Shown here: piece after piece, positions 18,568-27,316 of the stretch | Layout of the letters: every line of letters begins with the position of its first letter | Position numbering within the stretch: the stretch's first letter is position 1 | Translations under genes and position numbers: made by a program | Notes under the pieces: generated by a model | What the model saw: only the letters and a program-made list of their open reading frames with translations | What the model was told of the DNA's origin: nothing | The model's database searches: none | Assembly (NCBI GenBank): GCA_963742405.1 | Contig: CAVUMB010000004.1 | Coordinates: forward strand, 313,891-377,890 | From: JAGVSR01 sp963742405 | GTDB taxonomy: Bacteria; Pseudomonadota; Alphaproteobacteria; Rhizobiales; Hyphomicrobiaceae | Direction of reading: 5' to 3' | DNA: 64,000 bases

Positions 18568-19455
18568 ATGAACGACGGGAAGAAAAAAATGACACCGCCC
18601 CGGCTGAAACTCGTCTCGAACAACGAGAGTGTGGACCGTGACCTCGATCCCGACGATCCGCTGGCAGCGGAAGCGCTGGAACTTGCCGCGGCGCTGGGCG
18701 ACGTTCAATTGGGTGTCGCGCCGGCTCCCGATTTCGGCGAGGGCGACCTGCGGCAGCAGTTGACCAATGTTCGTATCGTCGAAGCGCTGCTGTTTGCTGC
18801 ATCCGAGCCCCTCGATGAAGCGACGCTGGCCGAGAGCCTGCCGAAGGGCACCGACGTTGGCGCCGTCGTGTCTGAGCTGAAAGAGCAGTATGCCGGGCGT
18901 GGGATTACCGTCGTCAAGACGGCGGGGAAGTGGACGTTTAGAACTGCGGATGACTTGTCGTGGCTTCTGGAAAAGCACGCCTACGAGGAACGCCGTCTGT
19001 CGAAGGCCGCACTCGAGACGCTGGCGATCATCGCGTATCATCAGCCCGTGACGCGGGCCGAGATCGAAGAAATTCGCGGGGTTTCTACCTCGGCTGGAAC
19101 ACTCGATATTCTGCTTGAATCGGCCTGGGTGAGACCGCGCGGACGGCGGCGGGCACCGGGCAAGCCGATCACCTACGGCACGACGGAGGCGTTTCTGGCC
19201 CACTTCGGTCTCGATAGCGTCAAGGATCTGCCGGGGCTTGCCGATCTCAAGGCGCAAGGCTTGCTCGATAGTACCCTGCCGCCCGGGTTCAGCGTGCCCA
19301 GCCCGACGGATGTGGCGGCGCTAATGCCGGACGAGCTGCCTCTCGACTCGGCGGATGAGGAAGACGAGGCGATCGTTCAGGCTGAAATGGAGCTCGACTT
19401 GCCGGAAGAGGACGAGCCCGATAAGCCGGAGCCGGCAAGCCCCGACGGCGCCTGA
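18568..19455 (+). CDS. scpB: Segregation and condensation protein B
   Basis: A 295-residue partner of ScpA, consisting of two winged-helix domains. Motifs include VRIVEALLFAASEPL, SKAALETLAIIAYHQPVTRAEIEEIRGV and GRRRAPGKPITYGTTEAFL. The C-terminal 70 residues are acidic and low-complexity. The start at ATG 18568 is chosen because the open frame upstream runs inside scpA. It lies 22 bases after scpA and 61 before the next ATPase gene. Confidence 0.93.
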   Translation: MNDGKKKMTPPRLKLVSNNESVDRDLDPDDPLAAEALELAAALGDVQLGVAPAPDFGEGDLRQQLTNVRIVEALLFAASEPLDEATLAESLPKGTDVGAVVSELKEQYAGRGITVVKTAGKWTFRTADDLSWLLEKHAYEERRLSKAALETLAIIAYHQPVTRAEIEEIRGVSTSAGTLDILLESAWVRPRGRRRAPGKPITYGTTEAFLAHFGLDSVKDLPGLADLKAQGLLDSTLPPGFSVPSPTDVAALMPDELPLDSADEEDEAIVQAEMELDLPEEDEPDKPEPASPDGA

Positions 19456-19516
19456 GGCTCTGACAGCGCATGAGGCGCGGGCCGGACGTGTTTGCGGCAT
19501 TGCGAAAGACGAAAGC

Positions 19517-20647
19517 GTGACCCGGAGGTCTTCCGACAGCAACGAACGCGCGATCGTGCCAGAGGGTGCGTCGCCCCGGCGCGCAGCCGCGACGTTTGCC
19601 GCCAGCCTGTCGTTCGAGAACGTCGAACGCCGCTATGGCGAAACGCTGGCTCTCGACAATGTTTCGCTGTCGATCGCGCCGGGTGAAGTCGTGTGCCTGC
19701 TTGGGCCGTCAGGCTGCGGCAAGACGACTTTGCTGCGGCTGGCCGCGGGCATTGAGCGCCCGACCGGCGGGCGTGTTCTGATCAACGGGCAGGAAGTCGC
19801 CGGGCCGTCGCGGTTCAAGCCGCCCGAGGAGCGCAGCGTCGGGTTGATGTTCCAGGATTTCGCTTTGTTTCCGCACCTGACGATCATCGACAATGTGGCC
19901 TTTGGATTGAAGGCACTTCCCAAGCGCGAGGCGGAGCGCGAAGCCCGCGCAATGCTGACGCGCGTCGGGCTGGCGCAAATGAGCGATGCCTATCCGCACG
20001 TGCTCTCGGGCGGACAGCAGCAGCGCGTGGCGCTGGCTCGCGCGATGGTGCCGCGGCCGGCGGTCATGCTGATGGACGAGCCGTTTTCCGGCCTCGACGT
20101 GCAGTTGCGCGACAACATGCAGGAGGAAACTCTGGCGCTCCTGCGCGAGACGCGCGCCACCTCAGTGATTGTTACGCATCATCCGGAGGAGGCCATGCGG
20201 CTTGCCGACCGCATCGCGGTTTTGCGGCGCGGGCGGATCGTACAAGCGGGGACGGCGGAGGAACTCTATGACCACCCGTGCGAACTGTTCGTCGCGCGGC
20301 TTTTTTCCGAGATCAACGAAATAGCCTATCGAGCGGGGGGCGGCGTGATTGAAACGCCGATTGGCCGCGTGGCCGCGCCCGGCGTTGCGGAAGGCGACGT
20401 GGCGATTTTGGGCCTGCGGGAGCGCGGTATTCGAGTTGTTTCAGCGGGGCAGGGCTTGCCGGGGCGGGTGCTGCACGCCAAGTTCCTTGGCGACATCGCT
20501 TTCCTGGAGGTGGGTGTGCAGGGTTTCGAGGCTCCGCTGCGCGTGCGGACTCACGAAGGCCGGATGCGGTTGAAGGGCAGTGAAGTCGGCATCGAAGTGG
20601 ACGTCAGCCGTGCCCTTGTCTTCCCGGCGGCGGGCGGCGAGGTCTAG
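19517..20647 (+). CDS. ABC transporter ATP-binding protein, PotA/FbpC-like, orphan
   Basis: A 376-residue ATPase from an importer of the CUT1/spermidine/iron type. It has Walker A GPSGCGKTT, the Q-loop in MFQDFALFPHLT, the signature LSGGQQQRVALARA and Walker B VMLMDEPFSGLD, followed by a C-terminal TOBE-like regulatory region (LHAKFLGDIAFLEV). Candidate starts are GTG 19517 and GTG 19556; both leave about 20-35 extra residues before the ATPase domain. No permease or binding protein is nearby: scpB is upstream and tatA downstream. The substrate is therefore unknown, and the ATPase may serve a permease elsewhere. Confidence 0.88.
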   Translation: MTRRSSDSNERAIVPEGASPRRAAATFAASLSFENVERRYGETLALDNVSLSIAPGEVVCLLGPSGCGKTTLLRLAAGIERPTGGRVLINGQEVAGPSRFKPPEERSVGLMFQDFALFPHLTIIDNVAFGLKALPKREAEREARAMLTRVGLAQMSDAYPHVLSGGQQQRVALARAMVPRPAVMLMDEPFSGLDVQLRDNMQEETLALLRETRATSVIVTHHPEEAMRLADRIAVLRRGRIVQAGTAEELYDHPCELFVARLFSEINEIAYRAGGGVIETPIGRVAAPGVAEGDVAILGLRERGIRVVSAGQGLPGRVLHAKFLGDIAFLEVGVQGFEAPLRVRTHEGRMRLKGSEVGIEVDVSRALVFPAAGGEV

Positions 20648-20758
20648 GCAACCTTACCGAACTATCAGGGCGCACGGCATTGCCCCGGTGTCGTCTGTTT
20701 GCGATAACTGACAACGATTGTGACGCGCTGCGCGGTCGTCAAAAGGATCATTGAAGTC

Positions 20759-20986
20759 ATGGGTTTCTCAACCACACATCTGTTGCTGCTGTTGCTCGTT
20801 GTCGTGCTTCTTTTCGGAAGCGGAAAGATATCGACGTTGATGGGTGACGTGGCCAAGGGCATCAAGAGTTTCAAGAAGGGCATGCAGGAGGACGAAACGC
20901 CCGAGCCGCGGGATGCGCCACCACGCTCCATCGAACACGAAGCGCGAACCGGCGAGACACGCCGCGATCCGACGAAGAGCGGCTGA
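20759..20986 (+). CDS. tatA: Twin-arginine translocase subunit TatA
   Basis: A 75-residue pore-forming subunit of the Tat export system for folded proteins, inner membrane. It starts MGFSTTHLLLLLLVVVLLFG, with a transmembrane helix, the family Phe-Gly hinge (residues 19-20) and the amphipathic helix (MGDVAKGIKSFKKGM), then a short charged tail. The start at ATG 20759 is clear from the fold. tatB and tatC follow at once, forming the usual operon. Confidence 0.95.
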   Translation: MGFSTTHLLLLLLVVVLLFGSGKISTLMGDVAKGIKSFKKGMQEDETPEPRDAPPRSIEHEARTGETRRDPTKSG

Positions 20987-21035
20987 ATTCCTACGTCAAG
21001 GCCGGTCGGGCCCGTGACGTTTGCGGACGGAACAT

Positions 21036-21488
21036 ATGTTCGAGATTAGCTGGAGCGAGCTTCTCATCCTCGCCGTGGTGGTGCTCATTTTCGTGGGCCC
21101 CAAGGATATGCCCGTGTTCTTCAACACGCTTGGCAAGTACGCCGGTATGCTCCGGCGGCAGGCGAACGAGTTCAAGCGGCATTTCGAAGACGCGATGCGC
21201 GAAGCGGAGATGGACAATCTGCGCAAGGAGCTTGAAGGGATGCGCGATGAATTCGCAAAGTCCACGCACGCGGCCGAAACGGCGGTTGGCGACACCATGA
21301 GGGCGGCGGAAAAGAGTGTGAATGAGGCTCGCACAATCGCTCCTGTGGCGGCACCCGTTGCCGTGGCGGAACCTGCGATCGAGCCCGTGGCGCTGCCAGC
21401 GCCTGGCGAAATGGTGGCGCTTCCGTCACCGGGCGCCGATGACGCCACACCGCAGTCCGCTGTACCTGCGCCCAAAGCGGGGGCTTGA
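21036..21488 (+). CDS. tatB: Twin-arginine translocase subunit TatB
   Basis: A 150-residue Tat receptor subunit that works with TatC. MFEISWSELLILAVVVLIFV contains the conserved Glu8 and the Gly-Pro hinge (residues 21-22), followed by a long amphipathic helix (RQANEFKRHFEDAMREAEMD) and a Pro/Ala-rich tail. The start at 21036 is the ATG that begins the conserved MFEI. It ends four bases before tatC, which indicates translational coupling. Confidence 0.95.
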   Translation: MFEISWSELLILAVVVLIFVGPKDMPVFFNTLGKYAGMLRRQANEFKRHFEDAMREAEMDNLRKELEGMRDEFAKSTHAAETAVGDTMRAAEKSVNEARTIAPVAAPVAVAEPAIEPVALPAPGEMVALPSPGADDATPQSAVPAPKAGA

Positions 21489-21492
21489 ATTG

Positions 21493-22299
21493 ATGCAGGA
21501 GCGCGTTCCGCCCGGGCAGGATGACATCGACGCCTCCAAGGCGCCGTTGATGGATCACCTGATCGAGCTGCGCACGCGGCTGATCTGGGCGGTCGCTGCG
21601 TTCTTTGTGATGTTTCTTTTGTGCTTCACGGTCGCTAGTCACATCTATCAAATCCTGGTCTGGCCGTATGTCTGGGTCTCGGGACAGGATCACGTGCGGC
21701 TGATCGCAACGCATTTTCTCGAACAGATTTTCACGCACTTGAAGCTGGCCATGTTCGGGGCGGCGTTCCTGTCGTTTCCTGTCGTGGCGACCCAGGTTTA
21801 CAAGTTCGTGGCGCCCGGTCTTTACAAGCATGAGCGGCAGGCATTTCTGCCCTATCTGATCGCGACCCCGGTCTTCTTCGTGCTCGGTGCGGCGGTGGTC
21901 TATTTCGTCGCCATGCCGATCCTGATCAAATTCTCGATCGGGCTGGCGGCGACGGCGAGTTCGGAGGGCGCGGCGACGATCGAACTGTTGCCGAAGGTAT
22001 CGGAATACCTGTCGCTGATCATGACGTTGATATTCGGCTTTGGAATTTGTTTTCAGTTGCCCGTGGTGCTGACGCTGCTTGCCCGCGCGGGGTTGATTAC
22101 CGCGCAGACGCTCCGGTCCGGGCGGCGTTATGCAGTCGTTGTCATCTTTGCGGTGGCCGCCATTCTGACCCCGCCCGACGCGCTGAGCATGTTGATCATG
22201 GCACTGCCGACGTTGCTGCTCTACGAGCTGTCGATTCTGGCTGTTGACCGGGTTGAAAAGCGGGCGCCAGCAGACGACGGTGAACCTGCCCGAGAGTAA
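21493..22299 (+). CDS. tatC: Twin-arginine translocase subunit TatC
   Basis: A 268-residue six-helix membrane protein, the signal-peptide receptor of the Tat system. The N-terminal block MDHLIELRTRLIW is diagnostic, followed by transmembrane segments and the conserved periplasmic region. The open frame extends into tatB; the ATG at 21493 is chosen because it is four bases after the tatB stop and about 20 residues before the conserved block. serS follows 63 bases downstream. Confidence 0.95.
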   Translation: MQERVPPGQDDIDASKAPLMDHLIELRTRLIWAVAAFFVMFLLCFTVASHIYQILVWPYVWVSGQDHVRLIATHFLEQIFTHLKLAMFGAAFLSFPVVATQVYKFVAPGLYKHERQAFLPYLIATPVFFVLGAAVVYFVAMPILIKFSIGLAATASSEGAATIELLPKVSEYLSLIMTLIFGFGICFQLPVVLTLLARAGLITAQTLRSGRRYAVVVIFAVAAILTPPDALSMLIMALPTLLLYELSILAVDRVEKRAPADDGEPARE

Positions 22300-22362
22300 G
22301 CTGGACCCTCTGCCGGGCGGGTTCTATAGACGGACGCGAAACGTCCGATAAAGAGGCTTCCC

Positions 22363-23659
22363 GTGCACGATATCAAATGGATCCGCGAAAACGCCACGGC
22401 GTTCGATGGCGCGCTGCAACGCCGGGGACTGGCGCCGCTCGCCACAACCCTTATCGCCATCGACGACAAGCGCCGTGCGATCCTGACGGCGTTGCAGGAA
22501 GCACAGGCGCGGCGCAACGCGGCATCGAAAGATATCGGCAAGGCGAAGGCGTCAAAGGATGAGGCGACCGCTGCGAAACTGATGGAGGAGGTCGCGGCGC
22601 TGAAGGACACGATCGCCAAAGGCGAGGACGAGGAGCGGGCGGTCAACGTCGAATTGGAAGCGGCGCTGGCGATCATCCCGAACCTGCCGCGCGACGATGT
22701 TCCCGATGGCAAGGACGAGCACGACAACAAAGAAGTTCGCAAAGTCGGCACGCCGAGTGCGTTCGGCTTTGCGCCCAAGCAGCATTTTGAACTCGGCGAA
22801 GCGCTGGGGCTTATGGATTTCGACACGGCGGGCAAGGTGTCGGGCGCACGGTTCGTGTTTTCTGAAGGGCGCGCTGGCGCGGCTGGAGCGAGCGATTGCG
22901 AGCTTCATGCTGGACAATCACACGTCGCCTGCGGGTGACAATCACGGCGGCTACACGGAAGTGAACCCGCCGCTGCTGGTGAAGGACCAAGCCGCTTATG
23001 GCACGGGGAATTTGCCGAAGTTTGCGGAGGACCTCTTTAGGACGACGAATGACTTCTGGCTCATCCCCACCGCCGAAGTGTCGCTGACCAACCTCGTGCG
23101 CGAACAAATTCTCGACGAAGACAAGCTGCCGTTTCGCGTGACGGCGTGGACGCCGTGCTTCCGGTCGGAAGCGGGTGCTGCTGGGCGTGATACGCGCGGC
23201 ATGATCCGGCAGCACCAGTTTTCCAAAGTCGAACTCGTCTCGGTGACGACGCCGGAACACAGCCTTGCCGAGCACGAGCGTATGACGGCGTGCGCGGAGG
23301 GGATTTTGACGGCGCTTGGCCTGCCGTTCCGCACGATGCTTTTATGTACGGGTGACATGGGTTTTGCCTCGCAGAAAACGTACGACATCGAAGTCTGGCT
23401 TCCGGGGCAGAACGCCTACCGTGAAATTTCGTCGTGCTCGGTTTGCGGCGACTTCCAGGCCCGGCGCATGGCCGCGCGCTATCGGCCCAAGGGCTCGAAA
23501 GACGTGCGTTTCGTGCATACGTTGAACGGGTCGGGACTTGCTGTCGGCCGTACGCTCGTCGCCGTCATGGAAAACTATCAGCAGGAAGATGGGTCCATTC
23601 TGATCCCCGACGCGCTAAAACCGTATATGGGTGGCTTGGAAAAAATATCGAAAGCATAG
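22363..23659 (+). CDS. serS: Seryl-tRNA synthetase, interrupted by a +1 frameshift
   Basis: Class IIa synthetase that charges tRNA-Ser, about 431 residues if repaired. The N-terminal half (GTG start, VHDIKWIRENATAFDGAL) contains the tRNA-binding coiled coil at about residues 40-100. The frame breaks in a run of four T at 22858-22861; with three T the reading VFLKGALARLERAI restores the family sequence. After the break, class II motif 2 (FRSEAGAAGRDTRGMIRQHQF) and motif 3 (NGSGLAVGRTL) are intact. Since serS is essential and no second copy is seen here, a read error is the likeliest explanation. It lies between tatC and surE, as in related genomes. Confidence 0.9.
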
Positions 23660-23684
23660 AACTAACGGCTGCCCCTCACTCCGG

Positions 23685-23716
23685 CCCACTCCCCATTGAA
23701 GACAATGGGGAGTGGG
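23685..23716. repeat. Perfect 14-bp stem hairpin between serS and surE, REP-like
   Basis: CCCACTCCCCATTG (23685-23698) and CAATGGGGAGTGGG (23703-23716) are perfect inverted repeats around an AAGA loop. The surrounding GCCCCTCACTC shoulder resembles intergenic palindromes common in Rhizobiales. No T run follows. The right arm overlaps the purine-rich stretch just before surE, so the hairpin could mask part of the ribosome-binding region. Confidence 0.7.
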
Positions 23717-23729
23717 AGAAAATGGAAAC

Positions 23730-24527
23730 ATGCGGATCTTGATCACCAACGATGATGGCGCCGGCGCACACGGGTTGACCGTGCTGCATGCCATCGCGCG
23801 CGAACTGTCGGACGACATCTGGATCGTTGCGCCGGAGATGAACCAGTCCGGCGCGTCGCATGCGCTGACGCTGCAGGTGCCGCTGCGCTATCGTGAAATT
23901 GGCGAGCGGGCTTTTGCCGTGCGCGGTACACCGGCCGACTGCGTTATCATGGGCGTTCGTCACGTTCTCAAAGACAAGGCACCGGATCTGATCCTGTCGG
24001 GCGTGAACCACGGGGCCAACCTTGCCGAGGACGTCGCGTATTCGGGGACCATCGCTGGCGCGATGGAAGGCACGTTGATCGGCATCCGCTCGATCGCCAT
24101 GAGCTTGACGCTCGGGTTCGACAAAAGTGGCCTGCAACACTGGAAGACGCCGATGACTTACGGTCCGGAAATCGTGGACCGGCTCATGGCGCGCGAGTGG
24201 CCGCAAGGCGTGTTGATGAATGTGAACTATCCCGATCTGGCGCCCGACGCCGTCAGCGAAATCCGTATCACCCGGCAGGGACGTCGCGATCAGGGGCTCG
24301 ACATCGAGGCGCGCAGCGATCCGTGGGGAGATGCCTATTTCTGGTTCGCTTTCGATCGGCGCAAGTCCGATCCGCCGGACGGGACTGATTTGCGCGCCAT
24401 TGCCGATGGCGCGATCTCGGTCACTCCATTGTCGATGGACCTGACCCATCATGTTTTCCGTGAAGATCTGGCGCAGCACTTTGCCGATCCACTCGGTGGC
24501 GAACGACCCGTCAGAACGGCGGGATAA
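23730..24527 (+). CDS. surE: 5'/3'-nucleotidase SurE
   Basis: A 265-residue metal-dependent nucleoside-monophosphate phosphatase. It begins MRILITNDDGAGAHGL, with the metal-binding Asp8-Asp9, followed by SGASHALTL, GTPADCVI, SGVNHGANL and YSGTIAGAMEG, all family blocks. It is in the standard place after serS. In many proteobacteria a pcm gene (isoaspartyl methyltransferase) follows; here a 260-base intergenic region and the LysM/M23 gene follow instead. Confidence 0.95.
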   Translation: MRILITNDDGAGAHGLTVLHAIARELSDDIWIVAPEMNQSGASHALTLQVPLRYREIGERAFAVRGTPADCVIMGVRHVLKDKAPDLILSGVNHGANLAEDVAYSGTIAGAMEGTLIGIRSIAMSLTLGFDKSGLQHWKTPMTYGPEIVDRLMAREWPQGVLMNVNYPDLAPDAVSEIRITRQGRRDQGLDIEARSDPWGDAYFWFAFDRRKSDPPDGTDLRAIADGAISVTPLSMDLTHHVFREDLAQHFADPLGGERPVRTAG

Positions 24528-24731
24528 GCCCGCCTTTTAGAATTGTCGTCAGTTCGGCGTAATTTCTCCGTTCTCAACGCACAATCGCTCGCTACGAGCA
24601 GATTATGAACCTGGTCGATGACCGGAGCAGCGCGCGTCTATTGCACCATGCGCTGGCCGAGACGCGGACATCGGTTTGGCTTGCCTGGCACTCGCGGGTG
24701 GGCATTTTTCGAAGCAGGCGCCTGCCGGCCG

Positions 24732-24746
24732 TTAAGGCGGTGTTAA
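24732..24746 (+). promoter_or_regulatory. CtrA-like site TTAA-N7-TTAA before the LysM/M23 gene
   Basis: TTAA at 24732-24735 and TTAA at 24743-24746 are separated by exactly seven bases, the consensus for CtrA, the alphaproteobacterial cell-cycle regulator. Two more TTAA tetramers follow at 24751 and 24758. The site lies about 45 bases before the start of a cell-wall gene, a plausible CtrA target. No binding data are available to me. Confidence 0.5.
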
Positions 24747-24788
24747 CCGGTTAACGGTTAATGGATCGTAGGTTGTGAGGTGCGTACC

Positions 24789-26135
24789 ATGTCCAGTCTC
24801 CTGCGTTCCGGTTCCTCAGGCCGCCGTATCAACGGCCGCCCGTTCAGTATTCTAACCGCGATGGCAGCGCTTGCTGCCGGCGGATGCAGCGCCGATATCG
24901 CGCGCTTCGATTTCCCGGCTTCGGCCAATTTCAACGACAGCACCAGTGCGCTGCCGACCAATGAGCGGTCGGGACTGGGTGCCGATCCCGCATCTACGCA
25001 GCAGACGGCGGAAGCCTACACCGCGTCGCCGCCCACGGCCGAAAAGAGCATCCAGGTTGCGGCTCTGCCGCCTCCCGCACCTGAGCCCGTGGCCGTGCGT
25101 GCGCCGCGCGCCGCGCCGGCACCTGTCACATCGTTTGCCCCGCCGCCGGTCGATCCGATGGAGCGAGGACAAGACATCGAGGTCAAGCGCGGCGACACGC
25201 TTTACGGCATCGCCAAGCGCGAAAACGTCTCGTTGAATGAACTCATGCGGATCAACGGGCTGACGACGCCGGTCTTGAAGCCGGGGCAGAAGCTGTCGTT
25301 GCCGTCGGGTCGGGCCGTCGCGCGTGCGCGTCCCGTGGCTCCTGTGGCGGTTGCGGCCGCCCCGGCGCCCGCTGACTGGACCGGGTCGTACACGATCAAG
25401 GGTGGCGATTCGCTCTACAATGTCGCGCGTCAGAACAAGGTCAAGCTCGACGACTTGCAGCGCTACAACGGCATTACCGATGTGCGCCGGGTGAAACCTG
25501 GAACGGTCTTGAAGGTGCCGGGTGTTGCTGGCGCGGTGATGGCAGAAGTGCCCGCGACGACCTCGCCGGCGCCGGTTTTGACGCCGCCCGCGCAGGCGCC
25601 GGTCACGGCCAATGTCCCGCCTCTCGCAATTGATCCGTCGGCTCCGTCGGCGAGCCCCAAGATTTTGAATTCAGGGGCTGAGGAAAAGAAAGTAGCCGCG
25701 CTCGATGCCGGTACCGCTGCCGCCGTCACGGCGCCCGCGTCGGGGTCGGTTGCGGCCGGCAAACTGCGCTGGCCGGTGATGGGCCGCGTGATCGCAGGGT
25801 ACGGCCCGCGCAACGACGGGACACACAACGACGGCATTAATATTTCCGTGCCTGCAGGCACTGATGTTCATGCCGCCGAAACCGGCAGTGTCGCCTATGC
25901 GGGCAGCGAACTGAAGGGCTACGGCAATCTCATTCTCGTGCGCCATGAAAACAATCTCGTCACGGCGTATGCGCATGCCAGCGAAATTCTCGTCAAGCGC
26001 GGTGATCGCGTCACGCGCGGGCAGGTGATTGCCAAGGCCGGCAAGACAGGCGCCGTTGATCAGCCGCAACTACATTTTGAAGTTCGCCGCGACCAGACGC
26101 CGGTCGATCCGACTGGGTATCTGGAAAGAAACTGA
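24789..26135 (+). CDS. LysM and M23 domain lipoprotein, NlpD-like
   Basis: A 448-residue envelope protein. An N-terminal signal sequence ends in the lipobox AAGGC (Cys at about residue 33), so it is probably lipidated and outer-membrane anchored. Two LysM peptidoglycan-binding domains follow (about 120-170, DIEVKRGDTLYGIAKRENV, and about 195-245, SYTIKGGDSLYNVARQNKV), then a C-terminal M23 domain (about 320-448). In the M23 domain the first metal motif reads HNDGIN, with Asn in place of the usual Asp, while YAHAS and QLHFEVR remain; it may be an amidase activator rather than an active endopeptidase. GTG 24780 is an alternative start. Confidence 0.88.
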   Translation: MSSLLRSGSSGRRINGRPFSILTAMAALAAGGCSADIARFDFPASANFNDSTSALPTNERSGLGADPASTQQTAEAYTASPPTAEKSIQVAALPPPAPEPVAVRAPRAAPAPVTSFAPPPVDPMERGQDIEVKRGDTLYGIAKRENVSLNELMRINGLTTPVLKPGQKLSLPSGRAVARARPVAPVAVAAAPAPADWTGSYTIKGGDSLYNVARQNKVKLDDLQRYNGITDVRRVKPGTVLKVPGVAGAVMAEVPATTSPAPVLTPPAQAPVTANVPPLAIDPSAPSASPKILNSGAEEKKVAALDAGTAAAVTAPASGSVAAGKLRWPVMGRVIAGYGPRNDGTHNDGINISVPAGTDVHAAETGSVAYAGSELKGYGNLILVRHENNLVTAYAHASEILVKRGDRVTRGQVIAKAGKTGAVDQPQLHFEVRRDQTPVDPTGYLERN

Positions 26136-26155
26136 CGACCTCACATTCGAACTTC

Positions 26156-26188
26156 AGGGCTGCATGCAAATGCGTGCGGCCCTTTTTT
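26156..26188 (+). terminator. Intrinsic terminator after the LysM/M23 gene
   Basis: GGGCTGCATGC (26157-26167) pairs with GCGTGCGGCCC (26172-26182), with two G-T wobbles, around an AAAT loop, and TTTTTT follows. It begins 21 bases after the stop codon and separates this gene from the convergent DUF815 gene. Confidence 0.8.
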
Positions 26189-26194
26189 CGTTCG

Positions 26195-27070
26195 TCAGGC
26201 GCGGTCAAGTGTGATGCCGAGGCGGCCAGCAAGATCTTGGACGAATTGCCAAGCGACGCGGCCGGACCGGGCACCGCGTGTCAGGCTCCATTCGAGCGCG
26301 CTACGTTCGATTTCGGCCGGATCGGCATCAAGGCCGTAGTAGCGCGCATAGTCGCCGATCATGCCGAGATACTGTTCCTGGGTGCAATTGTGAAAACCGA
26401 GCCAAAGACCGAAGCGGTCCGAGAGGGAGACCTTTTCTTCTACTGCTTCGGCCGGATTGATGGCCGTGGAGCGTTCGTTCTCGGCCATGTCGCGCGGCAT
26501 CAGGTGACGGCGGTTGGAGGTGGCGTAGAATAGGACATTTTGCGGTCGACCTTCGATACCGCCTTCGAGCACGGCCTTCAGAGATTTGTAGCTAGTGTCA
26601 TCCTTGTCGAAGGAGAGATCGTCGCAAAACACGATGAAGCGGTAGGGCTGCCCCTTCAATATCGCGAGGCAGGCGGGGAGTGTGGCGATGTCCTCGCGGT
26701 GGATTTCGACAAGCTTCAAACGATGCGGGCATGCCGCTGCGACATCTGCGTGCACGGCTTTGACCAGGCTCGATTTGCCCATGCCGCGTGCGCCCCACAG
26801 GAGAGCGTTGTTGGCCGGCAGGCCGCGTGCGAAGCGTTCGGTGTTGGCATGCAGTTGCGCGGCGGCGAGATCGATGCCCGTCAGAAGGGCGAGCGGGACG
26901 CGATTGACTTTCGCCACTGGCTCGATGCCTCCCGAGGCACCCGACCAGACGAAAGCGTCCGACTTTGCAAATTCGACGGTTTTGACGGGGGGCGGCGCCA
27001 GCCGCTCCAGCGCGGCGGCGACCCGGGCGAGCAACTGGCCCAGTTCGCCGTCTGGCCCGATCGTCGTCAT
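26195..27070 (-). CDS. DUF815 family AAA ATPase
   Basis: A 291-residue P-loop ATPase. Walker A is GARGMGKS (residues 93-100) and Walker B lies in RFIVFCDDLSFD (about 144-155); the later blocks FYATSNRRHLMPR and SDRFGLWLGFHNCTQEQYL are characteristic of the DUF815 group. The biochemical role of the family is not established. The start at ATG 27070 gives the usual N-terminus; the frame is open seven codons further. The gene is convergent with the LysM/M23 gene and divergent from yajC. Confidence 0.85.
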   Translation of the reverse strand: MTTIGPDGELGQLLARVAAALERLAPPPVKTVEFAKSDAFVWSGASGGIEPVAKVNRVPLALLTGIDLAAAQLHANTERFARGLPANNALLWGARGMGKSSLVKAVHADVAAACPHRLKLVEIHREDIATLPACLAILKGQPYRFIVFCDDLSFDKDDTSYKSLKAVLEGGIEGRPQNVLFYATSNRRHLMPRDMAENERSTAINPAEAVEEKVSLSDRFGLWLGFHNCTQEQYLGMIGDYARYYGLDADPAEIERSALEWSLTRGARSGRVAWQFVQDLAGRLGITLDRA

Positions 27071-27164
27071 CCTATTGATTCTCCGTCTCATTCAGAACTC
27101 GATCGGCGTTGATTCTAAACCTTGCAAGGGGGTCTCGCCTAGCCCGTTCAGAGCTCCGATGCGG

Positions 27165-27192
27165 TTGCAAAGCAGGGGGCTGACACTATAGT
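27165..27192 (+). promoter_or_regulatory. Sigma70-like promoter upstream of yajC-secD-secF
   Basis: TTGCAA (27165-27170) and TATAGT (27187-27192) are separated by 16 bases. The region from here to yajC at 27317 also contains an imperfect hairpin (GGCAGG pairing with CCTGCC, about 27220-27253). This is sequence resemblance only. Confidence 0.45.
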
Positions 27193-27316
27193 CGCGCGCA
27201 ATTTCCTTGGAGCAGCGGCAGGGTGGGGTTATCTGACCCCGCACGCCTGCCTATTTGCTCTTGCAGCTATCAGTTCCGGTCCGATGACGGCCGGTGAAGA
27301 AGAGGACACGACCCGC

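Noticed and set aside
22855..22865. Programmed ribosomal frameshift in serS
   Set aside because: No slippery heptamer with downstream structure, and programmed shifts are not known in serS; other genes have similar shifts.
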